Below, in pieces: positions 15,352-22,767 of a DNA stretch of 64,000 bases. The notes under the pieces are model-generated. The model saw only the letters and a program-made list of their open reading frames with translations, made no database searches and was not told the DNA's origin. Numbering within the stretch: the stretch's first letter is position 1; each line of letters starts with the position of its first letter. The position numbers and the translations under genes were made by a program. The stretch is from Candidatus Peregrinibacteria bacterium (lineage in GTDB: Bacteria; Patescibacteriota; Gracilibacteria; CAIRYL01; GCA-016699755). Location: NCBI GenBank assembly GCA_016699755.1, contig CP065009.1, positions 1-64,000 of the forward strand, read 5' to 3'.

Positions 15352-15642
15352 ATGAAATTCTTAATCTTTATGCTCATTCCTGGAATTGCTGCATTCTTTT
15401 TGATGAAAAAAGAAAAAAAAGCTTTACCAGAAGGAAAAACAGATGAAACCCCATTAGAAGCTCCTCTGTTTTGGTATGTTTTGATTTTAAACTTCTTAGC
15501 ACCAATCATTGCTTCATCTGTTTTTTATTACGGCTGGAAAAAAAGACTCCCTAAAAAAGCCAAAACAGCAAACAATCTTGGTTGGCTATCAATTCTTTTC
15601 TGGATTGTTATTTATTTTTTTGTTCCTGGCGGAACTGTTTAA
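15352..15642 (+). CDS. Small membrane protein (cassette 11, first gene)
   Basis: The 96-residue protein has an N-terminal hydrophobic segment (LIFMLIPGIAAFFLM), a polar linker rich in Lys and Glu, then two membrane segments (WYVLILNFLAPIIASSVFY near 42-61 and LGWLSILFWIVIYFFV near 75-92). Its second half resembles small conserved membrane proteins of unknown function in bacterial genomes. It is followed after 12 bases by another membrane protein gene, the only case of two co-directional genes in one left-array cassette besides the restriction genes. Confidence 0.65.
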   Translation: MKFLIFMLIPGIAAFFLMKKEKKALPEGKTDETPLEAPLFWYVLILNFLAPIIASSVFYYGWKKRLPKKAKTANNLGWLSILFWIVIYFFVPGGTV

Positions 15643-15654
15643 AATTAACAAAAT

Positions 15655-16401
15655 ATGCTGAACAAAGAATTTGTCAAAAAGCATAAAACACTGCTTCAAT
15701 CTATTGTTGTATTTCCAAGTTGGCTTTTGGTTATTTATGCAGGAACTTTTTCCTTCCTATTCTTATTTCCTTTATTTTTTTCGGAAAATAAAATCTTTAT
15801 TGTAAGTGCATTACTTGCATTTATTGGGATTTTTATAGTAGGTATTAATTCTATCAAAGAAAAAGCAGAAAGCTATTTAAGTTGGTTCGCTTTAAGCATT
15901 TCTATTCTTTTTTTAACATTTTTAATTCCGAACGGAACACAATTTATTTATTTATTTTTGGCTAGTATTTTTTTAACATTAGTTTCTTATTTTACATTTT
16001 CTTATGAAGAAAAAATACCTCATACACTATTTTTGAAAAATTTTATTTTACTAATCATATTTATATCTCATGTTTTCATTCTTGCTCACCCGCAAATAGT
16101 TGGGATAAGCGTAAAGGAAGAAGGAATTCAAAATATGATTATGCAAGAAAATAAAAAACTTGCGAATATGGATCCTGTGGAATTTTCAAAAACGAAGATA
16201 GGAAAAAAAATGGCAATAAATATTTATGAATTATCGCCATTTACTACACAAGAAAAACTTGAAACAGCAATTCAAGATAATCCAAATCCAATGATTGAAG
16301 CACAAAAAATATTACTTGATGAAATGTCCCAAAACCCTTATTTTTATATATTAAGTGTTTATCTTCATCCGATTTTTGAAAAAATATCAGAAAAAGATTA
16401 G
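15655..16401 (+). CDS. Multi-spanning membrane protein (cassette 11, second gene)
   Basis: I do not recognise the family. The 248 residues start with five hydrophobic stretches (near 15-38, 42-62, 75-92, 95-112, 124-142) and end with a soluble domain of about 100 residues that includes VEFSKTKIGKKMAINIYE and NPNPMIEAQKILLDEMSQNP. The last segment YFYILSVYLHPIFEKI may be a helix at the membrane. The topology would place the soluble part outside or inside; the sequence does not decide. It probably works with the small membrane protein encoded just upstream. Confidence 0.6.
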   Translation: MLNKEFVKKHKTLLQSIVVFPSWLLVIYAGTFSFLFLFPLFFSENKIFIVSALLAFIGIFIVGINSIKEKAESYLSWFALSISILFLTFLIPNGTQFIYLFLASIFLTLVSYFTFSYEEKIPHTLFLKNFILLIIFISHVFILAHPQIVGISVKEEGIQNMIMQENKKLANMDPVEFSKTKIGKKMAINIYELSPFTTQEKLETAIQDNPNPMIEAQKILLDEMSQNPYFYILSVYLHPIFEKISEKD

Positions 16402-16425
16402 AAATAAAAAAAATCCCCAAAGCAT

Positions 16426-16455
16426 AAAAGCCGACGATAGGAGGCTTTTGTTTTT
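16426..16455 (+). terminator. Terminator of the cassette 11 genes
   Basis: AAAAGCC and GGCTTTT pair around a short loop (GACGATAGGA) and are followed by GTTTTTC. It lies 24 bases after the second gene and just before the attC. Confidence 0.65.
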
Positions 16456-16464
16456 CAATACATC

Positions 16465-16554
16465 AGCTAACACGGCATATCTGGTTCGCACTTTTCTCCG
16501 AAAAATGCTCTCCCAAATTGCTATCGCAACTTCTCATATACTTACCCATTATGT
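16465..16554 (+). other. attC-like site of cassette 11 (15245-16548)
   Basis: AGCTAAC opens, CATATCTGG and CTCATATACTT form a poor stem, and A/TTATGT closes after TTACCC. The cassette start TTATAT does not match AGCTAAC, so this is another hybrid or eroded site. Confidence 0.6.
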
Positions 16555-16646
16555 GAAATATTTTTTAGATTTTTTTGGCAAGTTATTTCAGGTCGAATAT
16601 AACTTGTGATAGAATATAACTAATTTAACATTAACCTAGAAAAAAT

Positions 16647-17126
16647 ATGAAAAGATTTTTAGTCATTTCTCTGGTTAGTTTGTCGCTGATTTTAACCGGT
16701 TGTGCTCAAAATGCTTCAAACACAAATCAGAATATTGACCAACCAGTAGTAAATCAAGCCGATGATTTACATCAATCTGATGTTAATGTAAACACTCGGG
16801 AAACAGATATTAATCAAAACATTAATGTGCCCGTTAGCAACAACACACCGCAGATAACGTCGGCTACTTTCGATGGTAACGGCGTTGTTATTCAAGGAAA
16901 AAATTTAAGTGGTACATATGTGGCTTTTGTTCACCCAGCTTCGCCTACCGGGGAAACTCTATGCAGAGAAATAATTACACCAAGCTGTGTTTTGCAAAAA
17001 ACTGTTTCAACAGATACAACCATTAAGTTTATTAGCAACTGGATTGGAGGAGAAGGTTTATATCAAATTTACGTTGAAAATCCGACAACTGGCAAAAGTA
17101 ATGAAGTTTCATTTCAAATTCCCTAA
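16647..17126 (+). CDS. Small lipoprotein (cassette 12)
   Basis: The 159-residue protein has a lipoprotein signal (LVSLSLILTGC, Cys near 19). A low-complexity Asn/Gln/Asp linker follows (NASNTNQNIDQPVVNQADD). The C-terminal half, ITSATFDGNGVVIQGKNLSGTYVAFVHP and onward to VENPTTGKSNEVSFQIP, looks like one IPT/TIG-type immunoglobulin-like beta domain (motif GNGVVIQGKNLS). Two cysteines (ETLCREI, PSCVLQ) may form a disulfide. It would display a single Ig-like domain on the outer face of the membrane. Confidence 0.7.
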   Translation: MKRFLVISLVSLSLILTGCAQNASNTNQNIDQPVVNQADDLHQSDVNVNTRETDINQNINVPVSNNTPQITSATFDGNGVVIQGKNLSGTYVAFVHPASPTGETLCREIITPSCVLQKTVSTDTTIKFISNWIGGEGLYQIYVENPTTGKSNEVSFQIP

Positions 17127-17160
17127 AATAAATTAAGGAAAAGAAATTTTTGTCTACATC

Positions 17161-17355
17161 ACATAACAGCGTGTATCTGGCTACGGAAAATTGGCGCAAA
17201 TTAAATCCTTAAGGAATGTCAAATCAGCCTCTCCCAAATTTCGCAAAAAACAATTAGATTTTCAAAGGAATTTTCCAAAACTTCCCATATACCGAAACGC
17301 CCCTCTGAAACTTCGTTTCCTCGGGACGCATCGGATATACCACCGCCCATTATGT
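17161..17355 (+). other. attC-like site of cassette 12 (16549-17349), fused to unit fragment
   Basis: The cassette starts TTATGTG and the site starts ACATAAC. The right side runs CTTCCCATATACCG and then continues directly with the second half of a mini-cassette up to CCACCGCCCA/TTATGT. The join lies in the shared stretch ATAT-C-CGAAACG. Confidence 0.7.
17290..17349 (+). repeat. Mini-cassette remnant (last 60 bases)
   Basis: Only the GAAACGCCCCTC to CCGCCCA half of the unit is present, with ACCACCGCCC for ACCGCCGCCC. It complements the 13133 fragment, which keeps only the first bases. Confidence 0.75.
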
Positions 17356-17392
17356 GAAATAATTCTTTTACCTATTTGCTAAAATTTTTATC

Positions 17393-17902
17393 ATGCAACT
17401 TTTAAAACCTACAAAGAAATATGCAGAAAGCTGGTGGCAAGCTATTCAAGAATTTGAAGCCGAAGATATAGGAGGCTTTTGGAATATACCCGATAAGCCC
17501 ACTAATATAGACGAATATATTCAAAGAACAAAAGATCATTCACAAGGGAAAAATATGCCAGATTGGTTTGTCCCCGGAACAACTTATTGGCTTATTGATA
17601 ATGATAAATTTGTTGGTCATGTAAATATTCGTCATGAACTCAACGATAAACTAAAAAAAGAAGGTGGGAATATCGGGTATGCAATTCGTCCGACTGAAAG
17701 ACAAAAAGGTTATGGTAGTAAAATTCTTGAATTAGCGATTCAAAAAGCCAAAAAAATAGGGCTTCAAAAAGTACTGATTACTTGCAACGATGAAAATATT
17801 GCATCTGCAAAAATAATCGAAAAAAATGGAGGAAAGTTGCAAGATAAAAATATCGTAGATGAGAAATTAGTCAGAAGATACTGGTTAAACGTGGGACGGT
17901 AA
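17393..17902 (+). CDS. GNAT-family acetyltransferase (cassette 13)
   Basis: The 169-residue protein belongs to the group of predicted acetyltransferases with an N-terminal MQLLKPTKKYAESWWQAIQE stretch. TTYWLIDNDKFVGHVNIRHELND forms the central strands (near 63-85), the acetyl-CoA loop is RPTERQKGYGSKILELAIQ (near 103-121), and ITCNDENIASAKIIEKNGGK is the conserved end (near 130-150). The aromatic-rich N-terminus and the final RRYWLNV are typical of this group. Substrate unknown. It is unrelated in detail to the other cassette acetyltransferase at 11584, so two separate acquisitions are likely. Confidence 0.88.
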   Translation: MQLLKPTKKYAESWWQAIQEFEAEDIGGFWNIPDKPTNIDEYIQRTKDHSQGKNMPDWFVPGTTYWLIDNDKFVGHVNIRHELNDKLKKEGGNIGYAIRPTERQKGYGSKILELAIQKAKKIGLQKVLITCNDENIASAKIIEKNGGKLQDKNIVDEKLVRRYWLNVGR

Positions 17903-17914
17903 AAGAATTGCATC

Positions 17915-18042
17915 ACATAACACGGTATATGGGGTTCGGGCTTCTTCCGTAAACTCCATAAGCCCTCTCCCAAATTTGCCAAAATACAAATAGAAAAAAT
18001 AGCGGAATTTTGGCAAACTTCCCATATACTGAAACATTATGT
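17915..18042 (+). other. attC-like site of cassette 13 (17350-18036)
   Basis: The cassette starts TTATGTG and the site starts CACATAAC. The outer stem is GTATATGGG / CCCATATAC, the inner stem TTTGCCAAAA / TTTTGGCAAA, closing at A18036/T18037. Confidence 0.82.
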
Positions 18043-18113
18043 GAAATTCTCTTTTGTGAAAAAATAGGAAAAAGGAAAATTTTGGCACTTTTTAATTCTT
18101 TAATTTAAAAACT

Positions 18114-19151
18114 ATGACAGAACAAACAACAAGTAAAAAAATCACAGTTGGTCTAATCTTAAGCTGGATTTTCGGAGTTCTTTTTGCTCTAACCGGAATT
18201 ATTTCTGTTTTTTCAGAGCCAATACTGGGAATTGTGATGTTAATAATGGCGGCTATTCTTCTTCCTCCTGTTAATAAGTTAGTTGATGAAAAATGGAGGT
18301 TTCATCTTTCAAGTGGCATGAAAATTGTCGTTATCATTATTGGTCTCATAATTTTTGGTTCGACAGTCGATACTTCAAAACAACAAAGTAATCAACCATC
18401 AGTTCAACAAGAATCTGTATCAAGCACTGAACAAAAGAAAGATGAAACAAAACCAACAGAAGAAGAGCCTAAAACTGCTAACGACGAAAAACCAGTTGAA
18501 AATAACAGTAATAAATATGAAGAAATCCTTATACCCAGCAGTAAACCAGGAGATAAGGGGAAATATTATCTTATGAAGTACGAAATAATTGGTGATAATA
18601 TCAAAGCTTTGAACAGGCGTGTTGGAGTGGATAGTGTTGGATACACTATCACTGAAACAAATTGTAAAACAATGCAAATTAGAGAATTTGGATATAGCGA
18701 AGAATCACCATCAGAAATTATTGAAAAACCTTCAGAATGGTATGATCTTGTATTGGGATCAAATAAAAGTGATTTAGCAAAATTTTTATGCGAAAATTAT
18801 TATAAAAATGAAGAAAAACCTGAACCTACCAAGGAAGCAGCTGTTCCAACTGAATATAAATCTGCTCTTTATAAAGCAACAATGTATGCAAAAACAATGC
18901 ACATGTCGAAGCAAGGCGTTTATGATCAGATTGTTTCAGAATATGGCGAAAAGTTTTCAGCTGATGCCGCACAATATGCAATAGACAATATGACAGCTGA
19001 TTGGAATGCGAATGCTTTAGTTAAAGCAAAAACTTATCAAGATACTATGAATATGTCTCCATCAGCTATTCACGACCAACTAACTTCTGCGTATGGCGAA
19101 AAATTTACGAAATCTGAAGCGGATTATGCAATTCAACACCTTAATGATTAG
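18114..19151 (+). CDS. Membrane protein with two C-terminal Ltp-type helical repeats (cassette 14)
   Basis: The 345-residue protein has three membrane segments in the first 85 residues (VGLILSWIFGVLFALTGII, EPILGIVMLIMAAILLP, GMKIVVIIIGLIIFG). A Gln/Glu/Lys-rich linker and a middle domain (about 140-230) follow. At the end are two copies of a repeat: YKSALYKATMYAKTMHMSK...YGEKFSADAAQYAIDN and NALVKAKTYQDTMNMSP...YGEKFTKSEADYAIQH, about 46 residues each. These match the Ltp/host-cell-surface lipoprotein repeat, known from phage TP-J34 where Ltp blocks injection of DNA by other phages. An anti-phage surface role is therefore possible but inferred. The 3' end of the cassette is destroyed by an IS fragment. 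Confidence 0.75.
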   Translation: MTEQTTSKKITVGLILSWIFGVLFALTGIISVFSEPILGIVMLIMAAILLPPVNKLVDEKWRFHLSSGMKIVVIIIGLIIFGSTVDTSKQQSNQPSVQQESVSSTEQKKDETKPTEEEPKTANDEKPVENNSNKYEEILIPSSKPGDKGKYYLMKYEIIGDNIKALNRRVGVDSVGYTITETNCKTMQIREFGYSEESPSEIIEKPSEWYDLVLGSNKSDLAKFLCENYYKNEEKPEPTKEAAVPTEYKSALYKATMYAKTMHMSKQGVYDQIVSEYGEKFSADAAQYAIDNMTADWNANALVKAKTYQDTMNMSPSAIHDQLTSAYGEKFTKSEADYAIQHLND

Positions 19152-19165
19152 TACATTTAACATTA

Positions 19166-19563
19166 GGGTCTCGACTAGATTGGAGGAGATAAAATCTCTA
19201 AAGTCTAGTTATGAACTTTGTTAATAAATATATAAAAGGGATGCATATTTCTGAAAGAAAATTCAGAGAAATATTGAAGTATTTTGCAGGAGATGAGACA
19301 GTAACCAAGATGGCAAAATATACAGGAATAAATAGGAATACCATTAATAGGATATTTGGATTATTAAGAAAAAGAACAGCAGAAATGAGCATATCCTCTA
19401 CTCCGGAATTGGGAAAATTTGAAGTGAATGAAAGCTACTTTGGAGTAAGAAGAATAACTCTCATCGAGTTCAAACTCTCCGGACTCTTTCTTTATACGAT
19501 AGCATACAGGGTGATTTTCTCCCGAAAGATGTTGAAATATCTATCAATAGTTTCTTCGATTTA
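19166..19563. mobile_element. Two IS1595-type fragments joined head to head
   Basis: The terminal repeat GGGTCTCGACTAGA at 19166 matches the ends of the complete IS at 59104-59839 (GGGTCTAGACTAG). A plus-strand transposase N-terminus follows (19211 to about 19457: MNFVNKYIKGMHISERKFRE, ending in VNESYFG). It then runs into a minus-strand fragment, about 19563-19450, with DRYFNIFREKITLYA and, after a frameshift, KESGEFELDESY. Both break in the same conserved DESYFG codons. The IS also removed the right half of the attC of cassette 14 (ACATTTAAC remains just before it). Confidence 0.75.
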
Positions 19564-19670
19564 GCCCTAAAAGTTTTGCTGTTTTTGATTTTTCTACTCA
19601 AGAGCCAGAAGAAAAAAGCGAATCCGTTTTTCTTCTTTCTTTTTTTAGCCTGCGGTTTTAGAGAAAAATT

Positions 19671-20483
19671 CTATGAAGTCATCTTCTTGCAGAGGAGTGC
19701 CGTTATAAAAAAGATGGCATTGATCATAACAATCACTGCTCCGGTGGGCAGATCGAGAAGAAAGGAACATATAATGCCAAAAAACACTGAAGAAAAAGAG
19801 ATGAAGCAAGCGGAAAAGAGTGCGTTTTTGAATTTTTTGGAAATTTGGAGAGCCGTGATGGCAGGAAAAATAAGAAGTGCAGAAATGAGCATGACTCCTA
19901 CTACTTTTATTGAGAGCACCACCGTAATGGCAGTGAGGATTGTAAGGAGCATGTTGATGAAATTTGTCTTTATGCCTGTTGTTTTGGCATATTCTTCATC
20001 GAAAGTGGCGGAAAAAAGATCCCAATAAAAAAGAAAAATAGTGGCAAGTATGACGAGGGAGAGCACTCCCGAGAGAATTGCTTCACTTGTACTGATCGCT
20101 AAAATATTTCCAAAAAGATAGTTCAGGAGACTGACATTAAAACCATGAGAAAGACTTGTAAAAAGAACTCCTCCTGCAATGCCAACAGCCGACACAATGC
20201 CAATGGCGGCATCACCATATACCCGAGCTTTTTCACTGATTTTTAAAATAATCACAGAACTTGCAACAACAAGTGGAATGGAGACGTATATTGGGGAAAA
20301 CCCAAAGAAAAGTCCAAGAGCAATGGCACCAAAACTTACATGCGACAATCCATCGCCAATGAGCGACATTTTGCGAAGTACTAAAAAAAGTCCGAGCACC
20401 GAGCAAGAAATTGCCACGAATGTGCCGGCAAAAAAAGCCCTCTGAAGAAATCCATAGTGAAAGAGTTCCAAAAGCTCAATCAT
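19671..20483 (-). CDS. znuB: Zinc ABC transporter permease ZnuB
   Basis: ZnuB is the membrane channel of a zinc (or manganese) ABC importer. From the ATG at 20483 (MIELLELFHYGFLQRAFFAG) the protein has 270 residues and eight or more hydrophobic helices. Typical family stretches are SCSVLGLFLVLRKMSLIGDG, LSHVSFGAIALGLFFG and, near 190, VVGVMLISALLIFPAITA. A longer frame with a TTG start at 20576 exists but overlaps the ATPase gene more. The ATG gives an 8-base overlap with znuC, which indicates translational coupling. It is the last gene of zur-znuA-znuC-znuB. Confidence 0.93.
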   Translation of the reverse strand: MIELLELFHYGFLQRAFFAGTFVAISCSVLGLFLVLRKMSLIGDGLSHVSFGAIALGLFFGFSPIYVSIPLVVASSVIILKISEKARVYGDAAIGIVSAVGIAGGVLFTSLSHGFNVSLLNYLFGNILAISTSEAILSGVLSLVILATIFLFYWDLFSATFDEEYAKTTGIKTNFINMLLTILTAITVVLSIKVVGVMLISALLIFPAITALQISKKFKNALFSACFISFSSVFFGIICSFLLDLPTGAVIVMINAIFFITALLCKKMTS

Positions 20484-21237
20484 GTTGATGCCAAATAATA
20501 TGTTTTTCGTTTTTTTCAAAACAGCTTGCCGTTTCACCAGACGGACAAAAATCACTAATATTTCCAAAAAAAACAAGGCGACGATCTATATAGAGGAGCG
20601 TATTTGCGTATTTCCCAATGTAGCCGGTGTCGTGAGTAATAAGAATAATAGTGGTTTGATGTTCTTTGTTTAATTTCTTGGTCAGCGCGAAAAATTGTTC
20701 TCGCGATGTGGGATCAAGCGCGGTTGATGGTTCGTCTAAAATAAGAAGTTTTGGCTCTGAGACAAGTGCACGTGCAAGAAAGACTTTTTGCTGTTGTCCT
20801 CCAGAAAGCTCGGAAAGCATTCTCTTTTTCAATTCTCCAATACCAAGTTTTTCTAAGATTGCATTGGTCTTTTGAAGATCTTCTTTTGTGATCGTTTTTC
20901 TCCATTTTTTGAGCGACAAAAGCCCAAGGAGCACCACTTCTTCTACCGAAGCAGGAAATAGCGGATTCATGCTTGGTGATTTCTGAGGAAGATAGCCAAT
21001 GCGAGAGAAGTCCGTTTTTTGTTGTTTTTTCCCAAAGAGCACAATGTTTCCAGAGGATGGAGAAATAAGTCCAAGAATGGCTTTTGTGAGCGTTGTTTTT
21101 CCTCCGCCGTTTGGTCCGACAAGACCAATAAAGTCTCCCTTTTGTACGGAAAAAGAAATATCGCTAATGGCTTCTGTTTGCCCGTAGCAAGCAGAAAGAT
21201 GTTGTACATCGAGAATGGACTCTGTTATTTCTCGCAT
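20476..21237 (-). CDS. znuC: Zinc ABC transporter ATPase ZnuC
   Basis: The 253-residue ATPase powers the import of zinc by ZnuB. Walker A GPNGGGKTTL is near 44, the Q-loop region GYLPQKS near 85, the signature LSGGQQQKVFLARAL near 140, Walker B LLILDEPSTALD near 164 and the switch His in LITHDTGYIG near 198. The start overlaps the end of znuA by 13 bases. The Mn/Zn/Fe subclass is shown by the LPQK form of the Q-loop and by the neighbours. Confidence 0.94.
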   Translation of the reverse strand: MREITESILDVQHLSACYGQTEAISDISFSVQKGDFIGLVGPNGGGKTTLTKAILGLISPSSGNIVLFGKKQQKTDFSRIGYLPQKSPSMNPLFPASVEEVVLLGLLSLKKWRKTITKEDLQKTNAILEKLGIGELKKRMLSELSGGQQQKVFLARALVSEPKLLILDEPSTALDPTSREQFFALTKKLNKEHQTTIILITHDTGYIGKYANTLLYIDRRLVFFGNISDFCPSGETASCFEKNEKHIIWHQHD

Positions 21238-22154
21238 TGTAGTCCAAGGGAAAGGTTTTTTAAATTCTCCTCCATAATCGATAGATAGGAAACACCATTT
21301 GTGTAATCTTTTCTCGTAATATTTTCCGCGGGATTAAGAGAAAAAAGGTGAGTATGCGTTTCTTGCGCTAGCATTTCGGCAATTTTTGGATTGGAAAGCT
21401 CTTCAGAAAAAACAGAAGAAATGTTTTCTTTTTGTATCTGATTAACCATTTCTACGAGATCCTTGGCACTTGGTTCTGAGTCTGGAGAAAATCCCTGTAA
21501 TGCTTTGTATTGAAGTCCATATTGTTTTGCCAAATATCCAAATGCATAGTGTCCACCATAGATAATGGTATTTGTTGTGCAGCCTACAAGTGTACTCTTG
21601 TATTTCGCATCGAGTTTGGAAAGGTTTGCTTGAAGAATTTCTAAATTATTTCGATAATAATCGGCATTTTTTGGATCCACTTCCAAAAAAGCATCTGCAA
21701 TATCTTCTGCCATTTTTTGGGCGTTCTCGAAGTTCAACCAAATATGAGGATCCATGCCTTCAGGATTTTGTTTATCTTCATGAGAAGACTCTTCCATGAG
21801 GAGGATTCTTGCGCTCGTATCAACTGTTTTTCCGGTAGCGTGAACTCCCTCAAGAACGTCGTGAACCCATGGCTCCATAATATCTCCTGTATAGAGAAAC
21901 ACATCAGCATTTTTGATTTTAGAAATATCACTCGGTGTTGGTTCAAAGTCGTGTGGCTCTGTTCCGGGTGGCAAAAGGAGATACGCCTCCACAGAGTTAC
22001 CTCCAATTTGTTTTGCAAAATCGTACAAAGGAAAGAGTGCACTCACGACGGTTATTTTCTTTTTTTCTCCACTCGGTTCTTGAGAGGCGTTTTCCGTGCA
22101 ACCTCCAAGGAGAAATATTCCTACTATGCCGATGCAGAAGAACCATTTTTTCAT
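21225..22154 (-). CDS. znuA: Zinc-binding lipoprotein ZnuA
   Basis: ZnuA captures zinc outside the cytoplasmic membrane and delivers it to ZnuB. From the ATG at 22154 the protein begins MKKWFFCIGIVGIFLLGGC, a lipoprotein signal with Cys near 19. Cluster-9 solute-binding motifs are present: LFPLYDFAKQIGG, PPGTEPHDFEPTPSDI with the first metal His, GMDPHIWLNFENAQ, IYGGHYAFGYLAKQYG and a final acidic SEELSNPKIAE. The acidic His-poor loop ESSHEDKQNPEGMDPH is short compared with many ZnuA proteins. It is preceded by zur with 24 bases between the zur stop and this start. Confidence 0.93.
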   Translation of the reverse strand: MKKWFFCIGIVGIFLLGGCTENASQEPSGEKKKITVVSALFPLYDFAKQIGGNSVEAYLLLPPGTEPHDFEPTPSDISKIKNADVFLYTGDIMEPWVHDVLEGVHATGKTVDTSARILLMEESSHEDKQNPEGMDPHIWLNFENAQKMAEDIADAFLEVDPKNADYYRNNLEILQANLSKLDAKYKSTLVGCTTNTIIYGGHYAFGYLAKQYGLQYKALQGFSPDSEPSAKDLVEMVNQIQKENISSVFSEELSNPKIAEMLAQETHTHLFSLNPAENITRKDYTNGVSYLSIMEENLKNLSLGLQCEK

Positions 22155-22177
22155 AATTACAAAAAAAGAAAATCCAA

Positions 22178-22588
22178 TTATGTTTGGCATTTTTGACAAT
22201 ATCCATAGAACTCAAGCGAATGGTGAAGCGTGCGAAAATGGTTTTGTTGAGTAATACATTTCTCTTCTTCTTGGAGATGGTTTTTCATGCTTACTATTTC
22301 GATATTCTCGCATGTAACGCAGATGAGATGGTGATGGTGCGCATTGGGAATTTCGAAGTATTCCGTTCCAAAAAGAGTGTTTTGAAAAACAATGTGATTG
22401 TTCGTTAAGAATCGGAGTTCGCGATAGAGGGTGGAGCGATTTGGTGCTATCTTTTTTCTCTGTAATGCACTTATAATTTCCGCTTTGTTCATAAGACATC
22501 CGTTTTCAGAAAGAACATCAATAATAGCATGTTTTATTTTTGTTACCCGTCCTCCAGCAGATTGAACAGCATGATGAATATTGACCAT
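22178..22588 (-). CDS. zur: Fur-family zinc uptake regulator Zur
   Basis: The 136-residue repressor starts at MVNIHHAVQSAGGRVTKIK. The winged helix covers LSENGCLMNKAEIISALQR and APNRSTLYRELRFLTNNHI. The metal-binding part has the HHHHLICVTCENIE signature near 90 and the second CxxC (YGYCQKCQT) at the end, giving a structural zinc site. A longer frame runs upstream to 22774 but would cover the promoter and operator. The perfect palindrome 3 bases upstream of the start implies autoregulation of the whole zur-znuACB operon. The transcript would be almost leaderless. Confidence 0.9.
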   Translation of the reverse strand: MVNIHHAVQSAGGRVTKIKHAIIDVLSENGCLMNKAEIISALQRKKIAPNRSTLYRELRFLTNNHIVFQNTLFGTEYFEIPNAHHHHLICVTCENIEIVSMKNHLQEEEKCITQQNHFRTLHHSLEFYGYCQKCQT

Positions 22589-22590
22589 TT

Positions 22591-22615
22591 TTATTGCAAC
22601 AATGTTGCAATAAAA
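22591..22615. promoter_or_regulatory. Zur operator, perfect 25-bp palindrome
   Basis: TTTATTGCAACA and TGTTGCAATAAA are exact reverse complements around one central A. The site lies between the -10 box and the zur start codon, so bound repressor would block initiation directly. Confidence 0.85.
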
Positions 22616-22641
22616 ATACAAACGCTCCAAAGAGAAGTCAA
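22614..22641 (-). promoter_or_regulatory. Promoter of zur-znuACB
   Basis: On the minus strand TTGACT is followed after 17 bases by TATTTT, overlapping the operator. The expected transcription start is within about ten bases of the ATG, so no ribosome-binding site is possible in the leader. Confidence 0.7.
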
Positions 22642-22767
22642 TTTTTTTCTTGTTGAAAAAGGAGTTATCCAAGTATTTTCCTCTTTTTAAAAATCCCTTT
22701 TCTCTCTCATGGGTTGTGAAGAGTGTAAAAAAGTGGGCACAATGCCTCCGATATTTCTCCCTTATTC

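Noticed and set aside
13477..18088. Minus-strand frames crossing cassette ends (13477-13680, 14016-14290, 17764-18088)
   Set aside because: They read through attC stems and opposite to real genes; composition and lack of conservation of any motif argue against coding.
19576..22196. Plus-strand frames over the znu genes (for example 19576-20028 and 21717-22196)
   Set aside because: They are antisense shadows of znuB and znuA with odd composition and no start context.
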